This document shows, piece after piece, positions 29,279 to 39,070 of a stretch of DNA of 42,323 nt (within the stretch, counting starts at the first letter, position 1; each line of letters starts with the position of its first letter). The DNA is from Rhizobiales bacterium Ga0077556 (GTDB lineage Bacteria > Pseudomonadota > Alphaproteobacteria > Rhizobiales > Phreatobacteraceae). The stretch is from assembly GCA_001464235.1 (NCBI GenBank), contig LNFH01000341.1, positions 1-42,323 of the forward strand, given 5' to 3'. The notes beneath the pieces are model-generated. The model had not been told where the DNA came from and made no database searches. It worked only from the letters and a program-made list of their open reading frames with translations. A program made the position numbers and the translations under genes.

Positions 29279-30352
29279 ATGAATCGAGAGGAAGCCCGAA
29301 GCCGTCCGCCGCCGCCCGGCCGGTCGCGCGCCATCGCCGCCGTGCTCATCGCCGCCGCCCTCGCCGGTCCCGGGCCGGCGGGGGCGCAGGCCCCGGGATT
29401 TCCAACGGCCGACCGCGACCGGCTCCAGCGGCTCTGCCGCGCGACCGGTGTCACCCCGCCGTCCGCCGCGGCCCTCGCCATCGCGGGCACCGCGGTGCGC
29501 GAGCACGAGACCTTCGGCGGCCATGTGATCGGGGCCGGCGGCGCGCTCGTCCGGTTCGGCGCGGTGGAGGCGGATGCCATGCGCGACGAGCCGGCCGGGC
29601 GCGGCGTGCCCTGGCGCCAGGTGATGCGCTACTGGGAGACGCTGGGGGCGCTGGCAGACGGTCCGCTGCAGGTCCGCCGCATCCCGCGCCTCACCGAGGA
29701 CGCGGGAGCACCGGGCGCGGGCGATCTGGTGCCCCTCGCCGACCTGCTCGCCCGCCTGCGCGGCACGACGCTGCCGGAGGCCGAGCGCGAGGCGCTGGCG
29801 CAGGCGGCCTTCCGCGCGGCGGCTTCCGACATTCCCTGGTCGGCCGCCTTCGTCTCCCACGTGGTGGTGACCGCCGGCGTGTCACGGCTGCGCTTTCAGG
29901 CGGCCATGGCCCATCTCGACTATGTCGCCGAGGCGGCCCGGCGCAGCCGCGACGAGGCGCAGGGGCTGACGGCGGGCGAATTCTACAGGGCCTGCGACCC
30001 GAAGACGACGCGGCTGCGTCCCGGCGACCTCCTGTGCCTCCATCGCCACGAGGGGCCCGGCGATTTCTCGGCGCTGGTGCCGGCCCTCGCTGCGGGCGAA
30101 CGCCCGGTCTGGAACCTCCACTGCGACGTGGTGGTGGCGGCAGACGGGAGGCGGCGGCTCGCCACCGTGATCGGCGGCAATGTGCTGCAATCGGTGGCGC
30201 GGCGCGACCTGCGCATCGACGCCCGCGGGGCCCTGGCGCGTCCGCGGCGCGGCTCCACCTGTCCCGCCGAGGGGCGGACCGGCCCGCTCTGCAACCCGGA
30301 GGCCGCGCCGTGGTTCGTCGTGTTGCAGGCCAGCGACCCGGCCGAGCCCTGA
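29279..30352 (+). CDS. DUF2272 domain-like exported protein
   Basis: Signal peptide-like N-terminus; IPWSAAFVSHVVVTAGVSRLRFQAAMAHLDYVAEA and PGDLLCLHR core. Confidence 0.75.
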   Translation: MNREEARSRPPPPGRSRAIAAVLIAAALAGPGPAGAQAPGFPTADRDRLQRLCRATGVTPPSAAALAIAGTAVREHETFGGHVIGAGGALVRFGAVEADAMRDEPAGRGVPWRQVMRYWETLGALADGPLQVRRIPRLTEDAGAPGAGDLVPLADLLARLRGTTLPEAEREALAQAAFRAAASDIPWSAAFVSHVVVTAGVSRLRFQAAMAHLDYVAEAARRSRDEAQGLTAGEFYRACDPKTTRLRPGDLLCLHRHEGPGDFSALVPALAAGERPVWNLHCDVVVAADGRRRLATVIGGNVLQSVARRDLRIDARGALARPRRGSTCPAEGRTGPLCNPEAAPWFVVLQASDPAEP

Positions 30353-30447
30353 CGCAAGCCTGCGCAAAATGCAGGCCTGCCCAGAAGATGAGCGCGACCG
30401 ACCGCCGCGATTCCTGCTATTGTGCGCTGCAACAGAGGAGCCGCGCC

Positions 30448-31025
30448 ATGTCGGAGCACGTGTTGCGCCACCGGATCCATGAAGACGCCATCGCCCTCGT
30501 GCTGGGGACGCTCTTCGTCGCTCTGGGAATCGCCTTCTACGCCAAGGCATCGCTGCTCACGGGGAGCACGGTCGGCATCGCCCTTCTGCTCAGCTACGCG
30601 ACGCCGCTGAACTTCTCCGCCCTGTTCCTCCTCGTGAACCTGCCCTTCTTCGTCCTGTCGCTGCTCCGCCTCGGCTGGGCCTTCACGGTGAAGACCCTCG
30701 CCGCCGTGGCGCTGGTGTCGATCTTCTCGCGGCTCATGCCGCTCTGGCTCGAGATCGGCCACCTCAATCCGGTCTATGCCGCCATCGTCGGCGGCGGCCT
30801 GTTCGGCATCGGCCTCCTGATCCTGTTCCGGCACGGCATGAGCCTCGGCGGCGTCAGCATCCTCGCCTTCTACCTCCAGGAGAAGCAGTCGACATGCTGG
30901 TGATGGTGGCCGCCACCGCGGTGCTCAGCCTCGATCTCGTGGCGCTGTCCGTTGCGGGGGTCACGGTGCTCTGCGCCATCGTCGGCATGAACCACCGGCC
31001 GGGTCGCTACGCCGGCATCAGTTGA
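30448..31025 (+). pseudogene. YitT family membrane protein, interrupted by an apparent out-of-frame deletion near 30886-30890
   Basis: Frame 1: MSEHVLRHRIHEDAIALVLGTLFVALGIAFYAKASLLTGSTVGIALLLSY...GMSLGGVSILAFYLQEK then premature stop at 30903. Frame 0: (V)DMLVMVAATAVLSLDLVALSVAGVTVLCAIVGMNHRPGRYAGIS to stop at 31025. Confidence 0.85.
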
Positions 31026-31033
31026 AGCGGTCG

Positions 31034-32197
31034 TCAGTAGGTTTCGCGCCGGCGGATCAGCGCCACGGCCGCGAAGGCGCCGACGGCTCCGACGACCGAC
31101 AGAGCCACCATGGGCACCGGGCTCATGGTCGTGCCGACCAGCGTACCGGCGATCTGCGCGGCGATGGCGCCGAGCCCCATCTGCGCGAAGCCGACGATGC
31201 CGGAGGCCGAGCCCGCCGCCTCGGGCCGGACGCTGACCGCGCCGGCGATGGAGCCGGGCAACTGCAGGCCGTTGGCGAAGGCGATGGCCGCCTGTGGCAG
31301 GAAGAGCCAGGCGGGATGGACCATCCAGCCGGCGAGGGCGATGGCGAACTGGACGAGCGCCATCAGCACCATCATGGCGCTGCCGAAGCGGATCAGCCTG
31401 TCCGAGCCGAAGCGCGCGGCGTAGCGGCCGCAGATGGCGTTGCCCGCCATGTAGCCGCAGGCGTTCACCATGAACCACAGGCCATAGACGGTGGAGGACT
31501 GGCCCATGATCGTGACGGTGACATGGGGCGCACCGCCGACGAACGAGAAGAAGGTGATGGAGGACAGGGCGCCGATCAGCAGATAACCGACGAAAAAGCG
31601 GTTTCGGCAGAGGGCGCCCGCGTCGCGCAGGAGCTGACCGAAGCTCGGCGAGGAGACGACGGCCCGGGTCTCCGGCAGGCGGACGACGGCGAGCGCCAGG
31701 GTGACGAGGGCGATGCAGGCCGTCGCGGCAAAGACCCAGCGCCAGCCGATCGTCTCGGTCATCAGGCCGCCGATGGAGGGCGACACCATGGGCGCCACGA
31801 CCATGGCCATGGTGACCCAGCCGATCATGGAAGCGGCGCGGTCCTTGTCGAAGACGTCGCGGATGATGGCGCGTCCGATCACCTGGCCGGCGGAGGCGCC
31901 GAAGCTCTGCAACACCCGGGCGACGATGAGCATGGTGGCGCTGGCGGCGAGCGCGGCGAAGAGGCTCATGGCGGCCGTGACGGCGAGCGCGCCGATGATG
32001 ACGGGCCGGCGACCGTAGCGGTCGGACAGCGGGCCGAGGAAGAGCTGCGCCACCGCCATGCCGGCGAGATAGAGCGTGATCGTGAGCTGGATCGTGCCGG
32101 GATCGGTGTCGAAGTAGCGCGCCAGCCTCGGGACCGCGGGGAGCGGCAGGTTCAGCGCCATGGGTCCGATTGCGGCGAAGACGACGAGCAGCGGCAC
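31034..32197 (-). CDS. MFS transporter, Bcr/CflA-type drug efflux
   Basis: 387 aa; QLTITLYLAGMAVAQLFLGPLSDRYGRRPVIIGALAV, RVLQSFGASAGQVIGRAIIRDVFDKDRAASMIGWVTMAM. Confidence 0.92.
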   Translation of the reverse strand: MPLLVVFAAIGPMALNLPLPAVPRLARYFDTDPGTIQLTITLYLAGMAVAQLFLGPLSDRYGRRPVIIGALAVTAAMSLFAALAASATMLIVARVLQSFGASAGQVIGRAIIRDVFDKDRAASMIGWVTMAMVVAPMVSPSIGGLMTETIGWRWVFAATACIALVTLALAVVRLPETRAVVSSPSFGQLLRDAGALCRNRFFVGYLLIGALSSITFFSFVGGAPHVTVTIMGQSSTVYGLWFMVNACGYMAGNAICGRYAARFGSDRLIRFGSAMMVLMALVQFAIALAGWMVHPAWLFLPQAAIAFANGLQLPGSIAGAVSVRPEAAGSASGIVGFAQMGLGAIAAQIAGTLVGTTMSPVPMVALSVVGAVGAFAAVALIRRRETY

Positions 32198-32405
32198 GAG
32201 GGCGCGCGGCGCGAGGCGGGGATCTGCCCCCGATGTCGCCCGGTTGGCCGGCCAGCGTCAACCCGCCGGAACGGTGGGGCGCCGGTCGTTGCCGGGAGGG
32301 CTTAAATCGCCGGACACCTCTGAGCTTGCGCGACTGACGCAACGTGCGACGGCGATATACAAGCGCAGGAGGACCGGCCCTCGCCGGACGAGGGAGACCT
32401 GCCGC

Positions 32406-32918
32406 GTGAACCCCGAAAGCCTCGACACCGACCGTCTCCGCCTCACGCCGGTGGGCGAGGCCGACTTCGCCGACCTCTGCCGGCTGACCGCCGATCCCGA
32501 GGTCGGCGGCAAGCTGAAGCACGGCGTGCTGACGGAGGCCGAGACGCGCGCCCAGTTCGCCACCTATCGGTCCACATGGGAGACGCGCGGCTACGGCGTC
32601 TTCGTGATGCGGCGGCGGGAGGACGGCGCCTTCGTCGGCATCGTCGGCCTGTGGGACCACGACGAGGGCGTCGGGGTGGCGATGCGCTACGCGGTGATGC
32701 CCGAGCACCGCAGCCGCGGCTACACCAAGGAAGGCGCGATGGCCGTCCTGCGATTTGCCGAAATGCAGAACATCCATCCTGTCATGGCGGTGACGCGCGA
32801 AAACAATCTTGTCTCCCGGCAGATTCTGGTCGATCTCGGCTTCGCGCTGCGCGAGATCCGCGATACGGGCCACGCGCGCCTCGCCGTCTTCGAGCAGGCC
32901 ACCGGGAGACCCGCATGA
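32406..32918 (+). CDS. GNAT family N-acetyltransferase
   Basis: GTG start; LDTDRLRLTPVGEADFADL..., VGIVGLWDHDEGVGVAMRYAVMPEHRSRGYTKEGAMAVLRFAE. Confidence 0.9.
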   Translation: MNPESLDTDRLRLTPVGEADFADLCRLTADPEVGGKLKHGVLTEAETRAQFATYRSTWETRGYGVFVMRRREDGAFVGIVGLWDHDEGVGVAMRYAVMPEHRSRGYTKEGAMAVLRFAEMQNIHPVMAVTRENNLVSRQILVDLGFALREIRDTGHARLAVFEQATGRPA

Positions 32919-33952
32919 CCGTCCAAGCCCTGGCGACGCCGCGCCTGCTCATGCCGGGCTTCGTCCTGGCGGCGGGCGTCGGGGTCGGGGCGGTCCTCGC
33001 CGAGCCGCTGCTGCGCCAGGCGACCGGCGGCCGGCTGGCTCTGCCGGTCATGGTCATCGCCCTCGTCATCGGCATCCTGCTGCATGCCGTCGCGGCGCGG
33101 CCGGTCTTCGAGCCGGGCCTCTCGTTCGCGGTGAAGAAGCTGCTGCGTTGGGCCATCGCGCTGCTCGGGCTGCGCATCGCCTTCGGCGACATCGTGGGCC
33201 TCGGCCTCGGGACGCTGGCTCTGGTGGTGGGCTCCATGGCGGCGACCATCGCCAGCGCCGTCTGGCTGGCGCGGCGGCTGGGGGTCGCCGACGGCTACGG
33301 CGCGCTCGCCGGCGCGGCGACGGCGGTCTGCGGCGCCTCGGCGACGCTCGCCACCACCACCGTGGTGCCGAACTATCCCGCGAAGGCCGCCGACACCGCC
33401 TTCACCGTGGTCGCGGCCAATGCCGTCTCCACCCTCGTCATGCTCGCCTATCCGCCGCTCGCCGTGCTGTTCGGCTTCGATGCGACGCAGACGGGCATCC
33501 TTCTCGGCGCCACCATCCACGATATGGCCCAGGTGGTCGGCGCCGGCTATGCGGTCTCCGAGCCGGTCGGCAACACCGCGGTGGTGGTGAAGCTGTTCCG
33601 CGTCTTCCTGCTGCTGCCGGTGGTGCTCGCCATCGGCTGGTGGTTCGCGCGGCGTGGCGGTGCTGCGGGCGCGGCGCGGGTGCCCGTGCCGGTCTTCGCG
33701 CTCGTCTTCCTCGCCCTGGTGGTGGCCAATTCCGTGCTGCCGGCGGTGCCGGCCCTCGCCGCGCCCTATGCGGCGGTGAAGCCCTGGCTCGTCCAGATGT
33801 CCAATGCCGGCCTCCTGATCGCCATCGCGGCGCTCGGCCTCGGCACGTCGCTCACCGCCATCCTGACCATCGGCTGGCGACACGTGGCCGTCTTCTTCGG
33901 CGCCACGCTCGTCATCCTGGCGCTGGTGACGGCGGGTCTCTTCGTGATCTGA
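32915..33952 (+). CDS. YeiH/UPF0324 family putative sulfate exporter
   Basis: FEPGLSFAVKKLLRWAIALLGLRIAFGDI, ALAGAATAVCGASATLATTTVVPN, GATIHDMAQVVGAGYAVSE. Overlaps GNAT stop (ATGA). Confidence 0.92.
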   Translation: MTVQALATPRLLMPGFVLAAGVGVGAVLAEPLLRQATGGRLALPVMVIALVIGILLHAVAARPVFEPGLSFAVKKLLRWAIALLGLRIAFGDIVGLGLGTLALVVGSMAATIASAVWLARRLGVADGYGALAGAATAVCGASATLATTTVVPNYPAKAADTAFTVVAANAVSTLVMLAYPPLAVLFGFDATQTGILLGATIHDMAQVVGAGYAVSEPVGNTAVVVKLFRVFLLLPVVLAIGWWFARRGGAAGAARVPVPVFALVFLALVVANSVLPAVPALAAPYAAVKPWLVQMSNAGLLIAIAALGLGTSLTAILTIGWRHVAVFFGATLVILALVTAGLFVI

Positions 33953-34066
33953 GCGGTGGCCGCACAGCGCGGCAGTCCCGCCGCTGCGCCCCTTGCCCGT
34001 CGCTGCCGCGGCGTTTAGGCCAGTAGCCACGAACGACATCCGCTCAGCCCCTGCAGAGGACCATCC

Positions 34067-35314
34067 ATGAGCGTCGCCAACGGCCGCAGCCTTCTCGCCA
34101 TTCCCGGCCCGACCAACATCCCCGACCGCGTGCTGCAGGCGATGATGCGCCCGGCCGAGGAGATCTATTCGGGCCCGATGGTGGCGCTCACCGACAGCCT
34201 TCTGGCGGACCTGAAGCGCGTCTTCGCCACCACGGCGCGCACCTACATCTATGCCGCGAACGGCCACGGCGGCTGGGAAGCGGCGATCTCCAACGTGCTG
34301 TCGCGCGGCGACAAGGTGCTGGTCCTCGCCAGCGGCCGCTTCGCCATCGGCTGGGGCCAGATGGCCGCCTTCATGGGCGCCGACGTCGAGGTGCTGGAAG
34401 GGTCCTGGCGCGCCGCCATCGATCCGGCGGTGGTCGAGGCCCGCCTCAGGCTCGACCGCGACCATGCCATCAAGGCCATCCTGATGGTGCAGGTCGACAC
34501 CGCTTCCGGCGTCGCCAACGACGTCCAGGCCGTGCGCCGGGCCATCGACGCCGCCGGCCATCCCGCCCTGTTCATGGTCGACGGCGTCGCCTCGCTCGCC
34601 TGCATGAACTTCGAGATGGATGCCTGGGGCGTCGACGTCGCCATGTCGGCCTCGCAGAAGGGCCTGATGACGCCGCCCGGCCTCGCCTTCGTCGCCGCCA
34701 ACGACAAGGCGCACAAGGCCCACGCCACCGCCGACATGAAGACGCTCTACTGGGACTGGACGGCCCGCCAGGGCGCCGAGCACTACATGAAGTATTGCGG
34801 CACCCCGCCGGAGCACCTGCTCTTCGCGCTGCGTGCCGCCCTCGACATGATCATGGAGGAAGGCCTGCCGGCCGTCTGGCACCGCCACGCGCTGCTCGCC
34901 GCAGCGACCCACGCGGCCGTCGGCAAGTGGGCGGAGGGCCAGGTCCTCGGCTGCAACATCATCGATCCCGCCCACCGGTCGCCCTCCGTGACGCCGGTCG
35001 TGGTCAACGGCGCCGATGCCGGAGCGATCTCCACCTATGCCCAGCAGGTCTGCGGCGTGACGCTGGGCTCGGCCATCGGCGACCTCTCGGGCCGGGCCTT
35101 CCGCATCGCCCACATGGGCCACGTCAACGCGCCGATGGTACTCGGCACGCTGTCGGCCATCGAGATGGCGCTGCAGGCCCTCGACATCCCCCATGGCGAG
35201 GGCGGCGTCGCCGCGGCGGTCACCAGCCTCGCCAGGGGCGCCAGCCTGCCGGGCCGCCCGGAAGACAAGGGCGTGGCGGAGACCACCCTCGCCCTCGCCA
35301 CCGCGCCGGCCTGA
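34067..35314 (+). CDS. Class V PLP aminotransferase, serine--glyoxylate / alanine--glyoxylate type
   Basis: SLLAIPGPTNIPDRVLQAM, ANGHGGWEAAISNVLSRGDKVLVL, FMVDGVASLACMNFEMDAWGVDVAMSASQKGLMTPPGLAFV. Confidence 0.92.
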   Translation: MSVANGRSLLAIPGPTNIPDRVLQAMMRPAEEIYSGPMVALTDSLLADLKRVFATTARTYIYAANGHGGWEAAISNVLSRGDKVLVLASGRFAIGWGQMAAFMGADVEVLEGSWRAAIDPAVVEARLRLDRDHAIKAILMVQVDTASGVANDVQAVRRAIDAAGHPALFMVDGVASLACMNFEMDAWGVDVAMSASQKGLMTPPGLAFVAANDKAHKAHATADMKTLYWDWTARQGAEHYMKYCGTPPEHLLFALRAALDMIMEEGLPAVWHRHALLAAATHAAVGKWAEGQVLGCNIIDPAHRSPSVTPVVVNGADAGAISTYAQQVCGVTLGSAIGDLSGRAFRIAHMGHVNAPMVLGTLSAIEMALQALDIPHGEGGVAAAVTSLARGASLPGRPEDKGVAETTLALATAPA

Positions 35315-35344
35315 CGGGCAGATTCCGGTTTGCCAGGGGCTTTG

Positions 35345-35503
35345 GGCCCCTCACCCCAACCCTCTCCCCGCTCGCGGGGAGAGGGTGCGGAGGCGTCGCG
35401 CAGAGAGCGTTGACGGTCGGGCGTCGCGCCACGAAGGCCGGATTGAACGCGACGTCATGGTCCCCTCTCCCCGCCTGCGGGGAGAGGGACAGGGTCAGGG
35501 GCC
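35345..35503. repeat. Composite REP/BIME-like palindromic element (two CCCTCTCCCCGC...GCGGGGAGAGGG hairpins inside outer inverted ends)
   Basis: Hairpin 1 at 35360-35385 (loop TC) and hairpin 2 at 35463-35488 (loop CT), each with perfect 12-bp stems; outer ends GGCCCCTCACCC (35345) and GGGTCAGGGGCC (35492) are 11/12 inverted. Confidence 0.85.
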
Positions 35504-35541
35504 GAGAACGGACGCCCGTTCGGGGCCAGAACCCGAAGGCG

Positions 35542-36558
35542 TCAAGCGACCTTCACCACGAGCTTGCCGAAGTTCTTCCCCGTCAGCAGGCCAATGAAGG
35601 CCTCCGGCGCCTTGTCGAGCCCCTCGACGACGTCCTCGCGGTACTTGACCTTCCCCTCGGCGATCCACCGGCTCATGTCGGTGAAGAAGGCCTTGGACTG
35701 GTCGGCGAAGTCGCGGACGATGAAGCCGCGGAAGTTCAGGCGCTTGGTCAGCACGTCGCGCATCAGCAGCGGCAGGCGGTCCGGCCCGTCGGGAAGCGAG
35801 GTCGCGTTGTACTGGGCGATGAGGCCGCAGACGGGAATGCGCGCGAAGAAGTTCAGCAGCGGGAAGACGGCGTCGAAGACGTGGCCGCCGACATTCTCGA
35901 AATAGACGTCGATGCCGTCCGGGCAGGCCGCCTTCAGGTCGGCGGCGAAGGTCGCCGAGCGATGGTCGAGGGCGACATCGAAGCCGAACTCCTCGGTGAG
36001 GGCGCGCACCTTGTCGGCACCGCCGGCGATGCCGACCGCGCGGGCGCCCTTGATCTTGGCGATCTGGCCGACGGCCGAGCCGACCGGACCGGTCGCCGCG
36101 GCGACGACGACGGTCTCGCCGGGCTTCGGCTGGCCGATGGTGAGAAGGCCGGTGTAGGCGGTCATGCCGGGCATGCCGAGGACGCCCACGGCGGTGGAGA
36201 TGGGGGCGGCGGTCGGATCGATCTTGCGCAGGTCCTTGGCGTCGGCGAGGGCATGGGTCTGCCAGCCCGAATGGGACAGGACGATGTCGCCGGGGCGGAA
36301 CCTGTCGCTGTTGGAGGCGACGACCTCGGCGACCGTACCGCCCTCCATCACGCCGCCGACCGGGACCGGCGCCGCATAGGATTTGCCGTCGTTCATGCGG
36401 CCGCGCATATAGGGGTCGAGCGAGAGATAGCGGATCTTCAGGAGGACCTGGTCCGGTCCGGGCGCCGCCACGGGCGTCTCGGCGACCGAGAAATTGGCGG
36501 CGGTCGGCTCGCCGCGCGGGCGGCTGGCGAGAAGAATCTGACGGCTGGTGGTCGACAT
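35542..36558 (-). CDS. NADP-dependent oxidoreductase (medium-chain dehydrogenase/leukotriene B4 12-hydroxydehydrogenase-like)
   Basis: MSTTSRQILLASRPRGEPTAANF..., LGMPGMTAYTGLLTIGQPKPGETVVVAAATGPVGSAVGQIAKIKGARAVGIAGGADK, DVYFENVGGHVFDAVFPLLN. Confidence 0.95.
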   Translation of the reverse strand: MSTTSRQILLASRPRGEPTAANFSVAETPVAAPGPDQVLLKIRYLSLDPYMRGRMNDGKSYAAPVPVGGVMEGGTVAEVVASNSDRFRPGDIVLSHSGWQTHALADAKDLRKIDPTAAPISTAVGVLGMPGMTAYTGLLTIGQPKPGETVVVAAATGPVGSAVGQIAKIKGARAVGIAGGADKVRALTEEFGFDVALDHRSATFAADLKAACPDGIDVYFENVGGHVFDAVFPLLNFFARIPVCGLIAQYNATSLPDGPDRLPLLMRDVLTKRLNFRGFIVRDFADQSKAFFTDMSRWIAEGKVKYREDVVEGLDKAPEAFIGLLTGKNFGKLVVKVA

Positions 36559-37005
36559 GAAAGGCCTCCTCGGGTGCGCCGGCCCGGCGGCGCGGATGCG
36601 CGGGCGCGGGCGGTCGGCGCCTCGCGCCATCAGTAGTCGGCCGCAGGGGTCCGGGCAATCGGCCGCACGGTCGGGGGCCCATGCCGCTCCACCCCGCCGC
36701 CGGTGCCCCTGCGGCAATGCACCGCGGCGAGGTCACGCAACGGCCCCACCCCCGCGGACCGTTCCAGTGCTTGGAATAATTTTGCGGAATTCAACAGGTT
36801 CAAAAGAAGAATTGCGCAAGACTTTGCACTATTCATCCGCCCGATAGACCTATTTTTCGCGAACGGGCTTGACGGATGCGGAAAGCTGCCCCATCCTTGG
36901 ATCACCATCGTCGTGACTGCGCTGCGCCGCCTTTGTGAGTAACCAGGCGTCGACAACCGGAGATCCGGTGCGACAATTTCGTCTGGGCCGCCCGGCGCGC
37001 GGTTC

Positions 37006-38274
37006 GTGACTTTGAACTGGAGGACGCGAAAGCGCGTTTCCGGTAGGCTTGAAAGACTTTTTTTCTTGAACAATCGAACTTTTGCGGACCTCGGCCTCGC
37101 CGAGCCCCTCCTGCGTTCCCTGCATGAAGCCGGCTACGCCACCCCGACGCCCATCCAGGCCAAGGCCATCCCGCACCTGCTGGACGATCACGACCTGATC
37201 GGCATCGCCCAGACCGGCACCGGCAAGACGGCGGCCTTCGCGCTGCCGATCCTGCAGCACCTGTCCGAAGACCTGGTGCGGCCGCCGGCCAAGGGCGTGC
37301 GTGCCCTCGTCCTCGCCCCGACGCGCGAACTCGCCCTGCAGATCTCGGAGAGCGTCGCTCGCCTGTCGAAGAACCTCAAGCTGCGCCATACCGTCATCTT
37401 CGGCGGCGTCGGCCAGAAGCCGCAGGCCGATGCCCTGGCCCGTGGCATCGACATCCTCGTCGCCACCCCCGGCCGCCTCATCGACCTGATGAACCAGGGC
37501 CTGGTGCGCCTCGACACGGTGACCCACCTCGTCCTCGACGAGGCGGACCGCATGCTCGACATGGGCTTCATCCGCGACGTGAAGAAGATCATCGCCAAGC
37601 TGCCCGACCAGAGGCAGTCGATGCTGTTCTCCGCGACGATGCCGGCCGAGGTCGCCAAGCTCGCCCGCGACATGCTGTGGGAGCCGATGCGCGTCGAGGT
37701 GACGCCGGAGACCGTGACGGTCGAGGCCATCGAGCAGCACGTCTATCACGTCGGCACGGCCGACAAGCGCAGCCTCCTGGAGAAGCTGCTGGGCGACCCG
37801 GCGCTCGCCCGCGTCGTCGTCTTCACCCGCACCAAGCACGGCGCCAACCGGCTCGCCGGCCAGCTCGTGAAGTCGGGCTTCTCCGCCGACGCCATCCACG
37901 GCAACAAGAGCCAGAACGCCCGCCAGCGGGCCCTCGCCGCCTTCAAGGCCGGCGAGTGCCGCATCCTGGTGGCGACCGACCTCTTCGCCCGCGGCATCGA
38001 CGTGGCCGAGGTGACGCACGTCATCAACTTCGACCTGCCGAACGAACCGGAGAGCTATGTCCACCGCATCGGCCGCACCGGTCGTGCGGGGCGGACGGGC
38101 ATCGCCCTCGCCTTCTGCGATCCGAGCGAGCGCGGCCATCTCGCCGCCATCGAAAAACTGACCCGCGTGCGCCTCGCCGTCGCCGGGTCACCCATCCAGG
38201 CCTCGGCGCGTGGCGATACCCGCCCGCCGCCGGCGCCTGCCAGGCGTCCGCAGCCCCGGCGACGGGCTGCCTGA
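37006..38274 (+). CDS. DEAD/DEAH-box RNA helicase (RhlE-like); true start uncertain (GTG 37006 or TTG 37066)
   Basis: [83 protein letters not shown]. Confidence 0.93.
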   Translation: MTLNWRTRKRVSGRLERLFFLNNRTFADLGLAEPLLRSLHEAGYATPTPIQAKAIPHLLDDHDLIGIAQTGTGKTAAFALPILQHLSEDLVRPPAKGVRALVLAPTRELALQISESVARLSKNLKLRHTVIFGGVGQKPQADALARGIDILVATPGRLIDLMNQGLVRLDTVTHLVLDEADRMLDMGFIRDVKKIIAKLPDQRQSMLFSATMPAEVAKLARDMLWEPMRVEVTPETVTVEAIEQHVYHVGTADKRSLLEKLLGDPALARVVVFTRTKHGANRLAGQLVKSGFSADAIHGNKSQNARQRALAAFKAGECRILVATDLFARGIDVAEVTHVINFDLPNEPESYVHRIGRTGRAGRTGIALAFCDPSERGHLAAIEKLTRVRLAVAGSPIQASARGDTRPPPAPARRPQPRRRAA

Positions 38275-38310
38275 CAAATCCCTCCACCGCCAAACATCGA
38301 GGAGCATTCC

Positions 38311-38520
38311 ATGGCGACCGGGACCGTTAAGTGGTTCAACCCCCAGAAGGGCTACGGCTTCATCCAGCCGTCCGACGGCGGAAAGGACGTTTTCGTCCAT
38401 ATCTCCGCCGTGCAGCGTGCCGGTCTGAACGACCTGCGCGAGGGCGAGCAGGTGTCGTACGAGCTGGCCACCGACCGCCGCACCGGCAAGCAGTCGGCCG
38501 ATCAGCTGAAGCTCGCCTGA
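38311..38520 (+). CDS. cspA: Cold-shock domain protein
   Basis: [39 protein letters not shown]. Confidence 0.95.
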   Translation: MATGTVKWFNPQKGYGFIQPSDGGKDVFVHISAVQRAGLNDLREGEQVSYELATDRRTGKQSADQLKLA

Positions 38521-38601
38521 TTTCGCCACGCGGCGACACGGCCGGTTCCGGCCGTCTGGACGTCAATCGTGGTGCCGTTCGCGGCGCCGCGCAGCCTTTT
38601 C

Positions 38602-38889
38602 CTAATGCACCGTAGCGGTCGCGCTCGCCAGTCCGGCGCCGACCTGGTCCAGGACGACGATCTCGGGATCCTCGCCCTCCGGAGCAGGCGACACCGACAG
38701 GACGAGGACGCCGGGCCGCCGCGACGAGACGAATTTGGCCACGGCCTGCGCCTGCGGATAGGTGTCGAGGTAGTGGATGTCTTCCGCCACCATGCGCGAG
38801 CCCCGCTGCACGAAGGGCACGACGGCGTAGCGCGTCGCCGCTCCCTCGCGGCTCTGTCCCTCATCAGCGGCGTCGATGCGCGGGGCCAT
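38602..38889 (-). CDS. Conserved hypothetical protein (95 aa)
   Basis: Compact soluble sequence TRYAVVPFVQRGSRMVAEDIHYLDTYPQAQAVAKFVSSRRPGVLVLSVSPAPEGEDPEIVVLDQVG. Confidence 0.6.
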   Translation of the reverse strand: MAPRIDAADEGQSREGAATRYAVVPFVQRGSRMVAEDIHYLDTYPQAQAVAKFVSSRRPGVLVLSVSPAPEGEDPEIVVLDQVGAGLASATATVH

Positions 38890-39070
38890 TCCCTATTCCT
38901 ATCTGTGATTCGCCATCATCGCACAGTCGGCTCCGGCGGGGATCGGGCTTTGCCCCCACGTGTTTCCGCTTAAGGGAAAGACCGCGGGTGCCCGGCCGGT
39001 CGGTGGTTACCGTCCGGGCCGGGTTGCCTGGGAGACGCGCGAGGACACGGGATGTTCCCCGCCGGCCGCG

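Noticed and set aside
32720-35194. 824-aa minus-strand ORF opposite GNAT/YeiH/aminotransferase genes
   Set aside because: Spans three confident sense genes; His/Asp/Gly/Arg-rich composition.
34795-36636. 613-aa plus-strand ORF running through the aminotransferase, BIME repeat and oxidoreductase
   Set aside because: Reads through a palindromic repeat and antisense of a confident oxidoreductase; no domain evidence.
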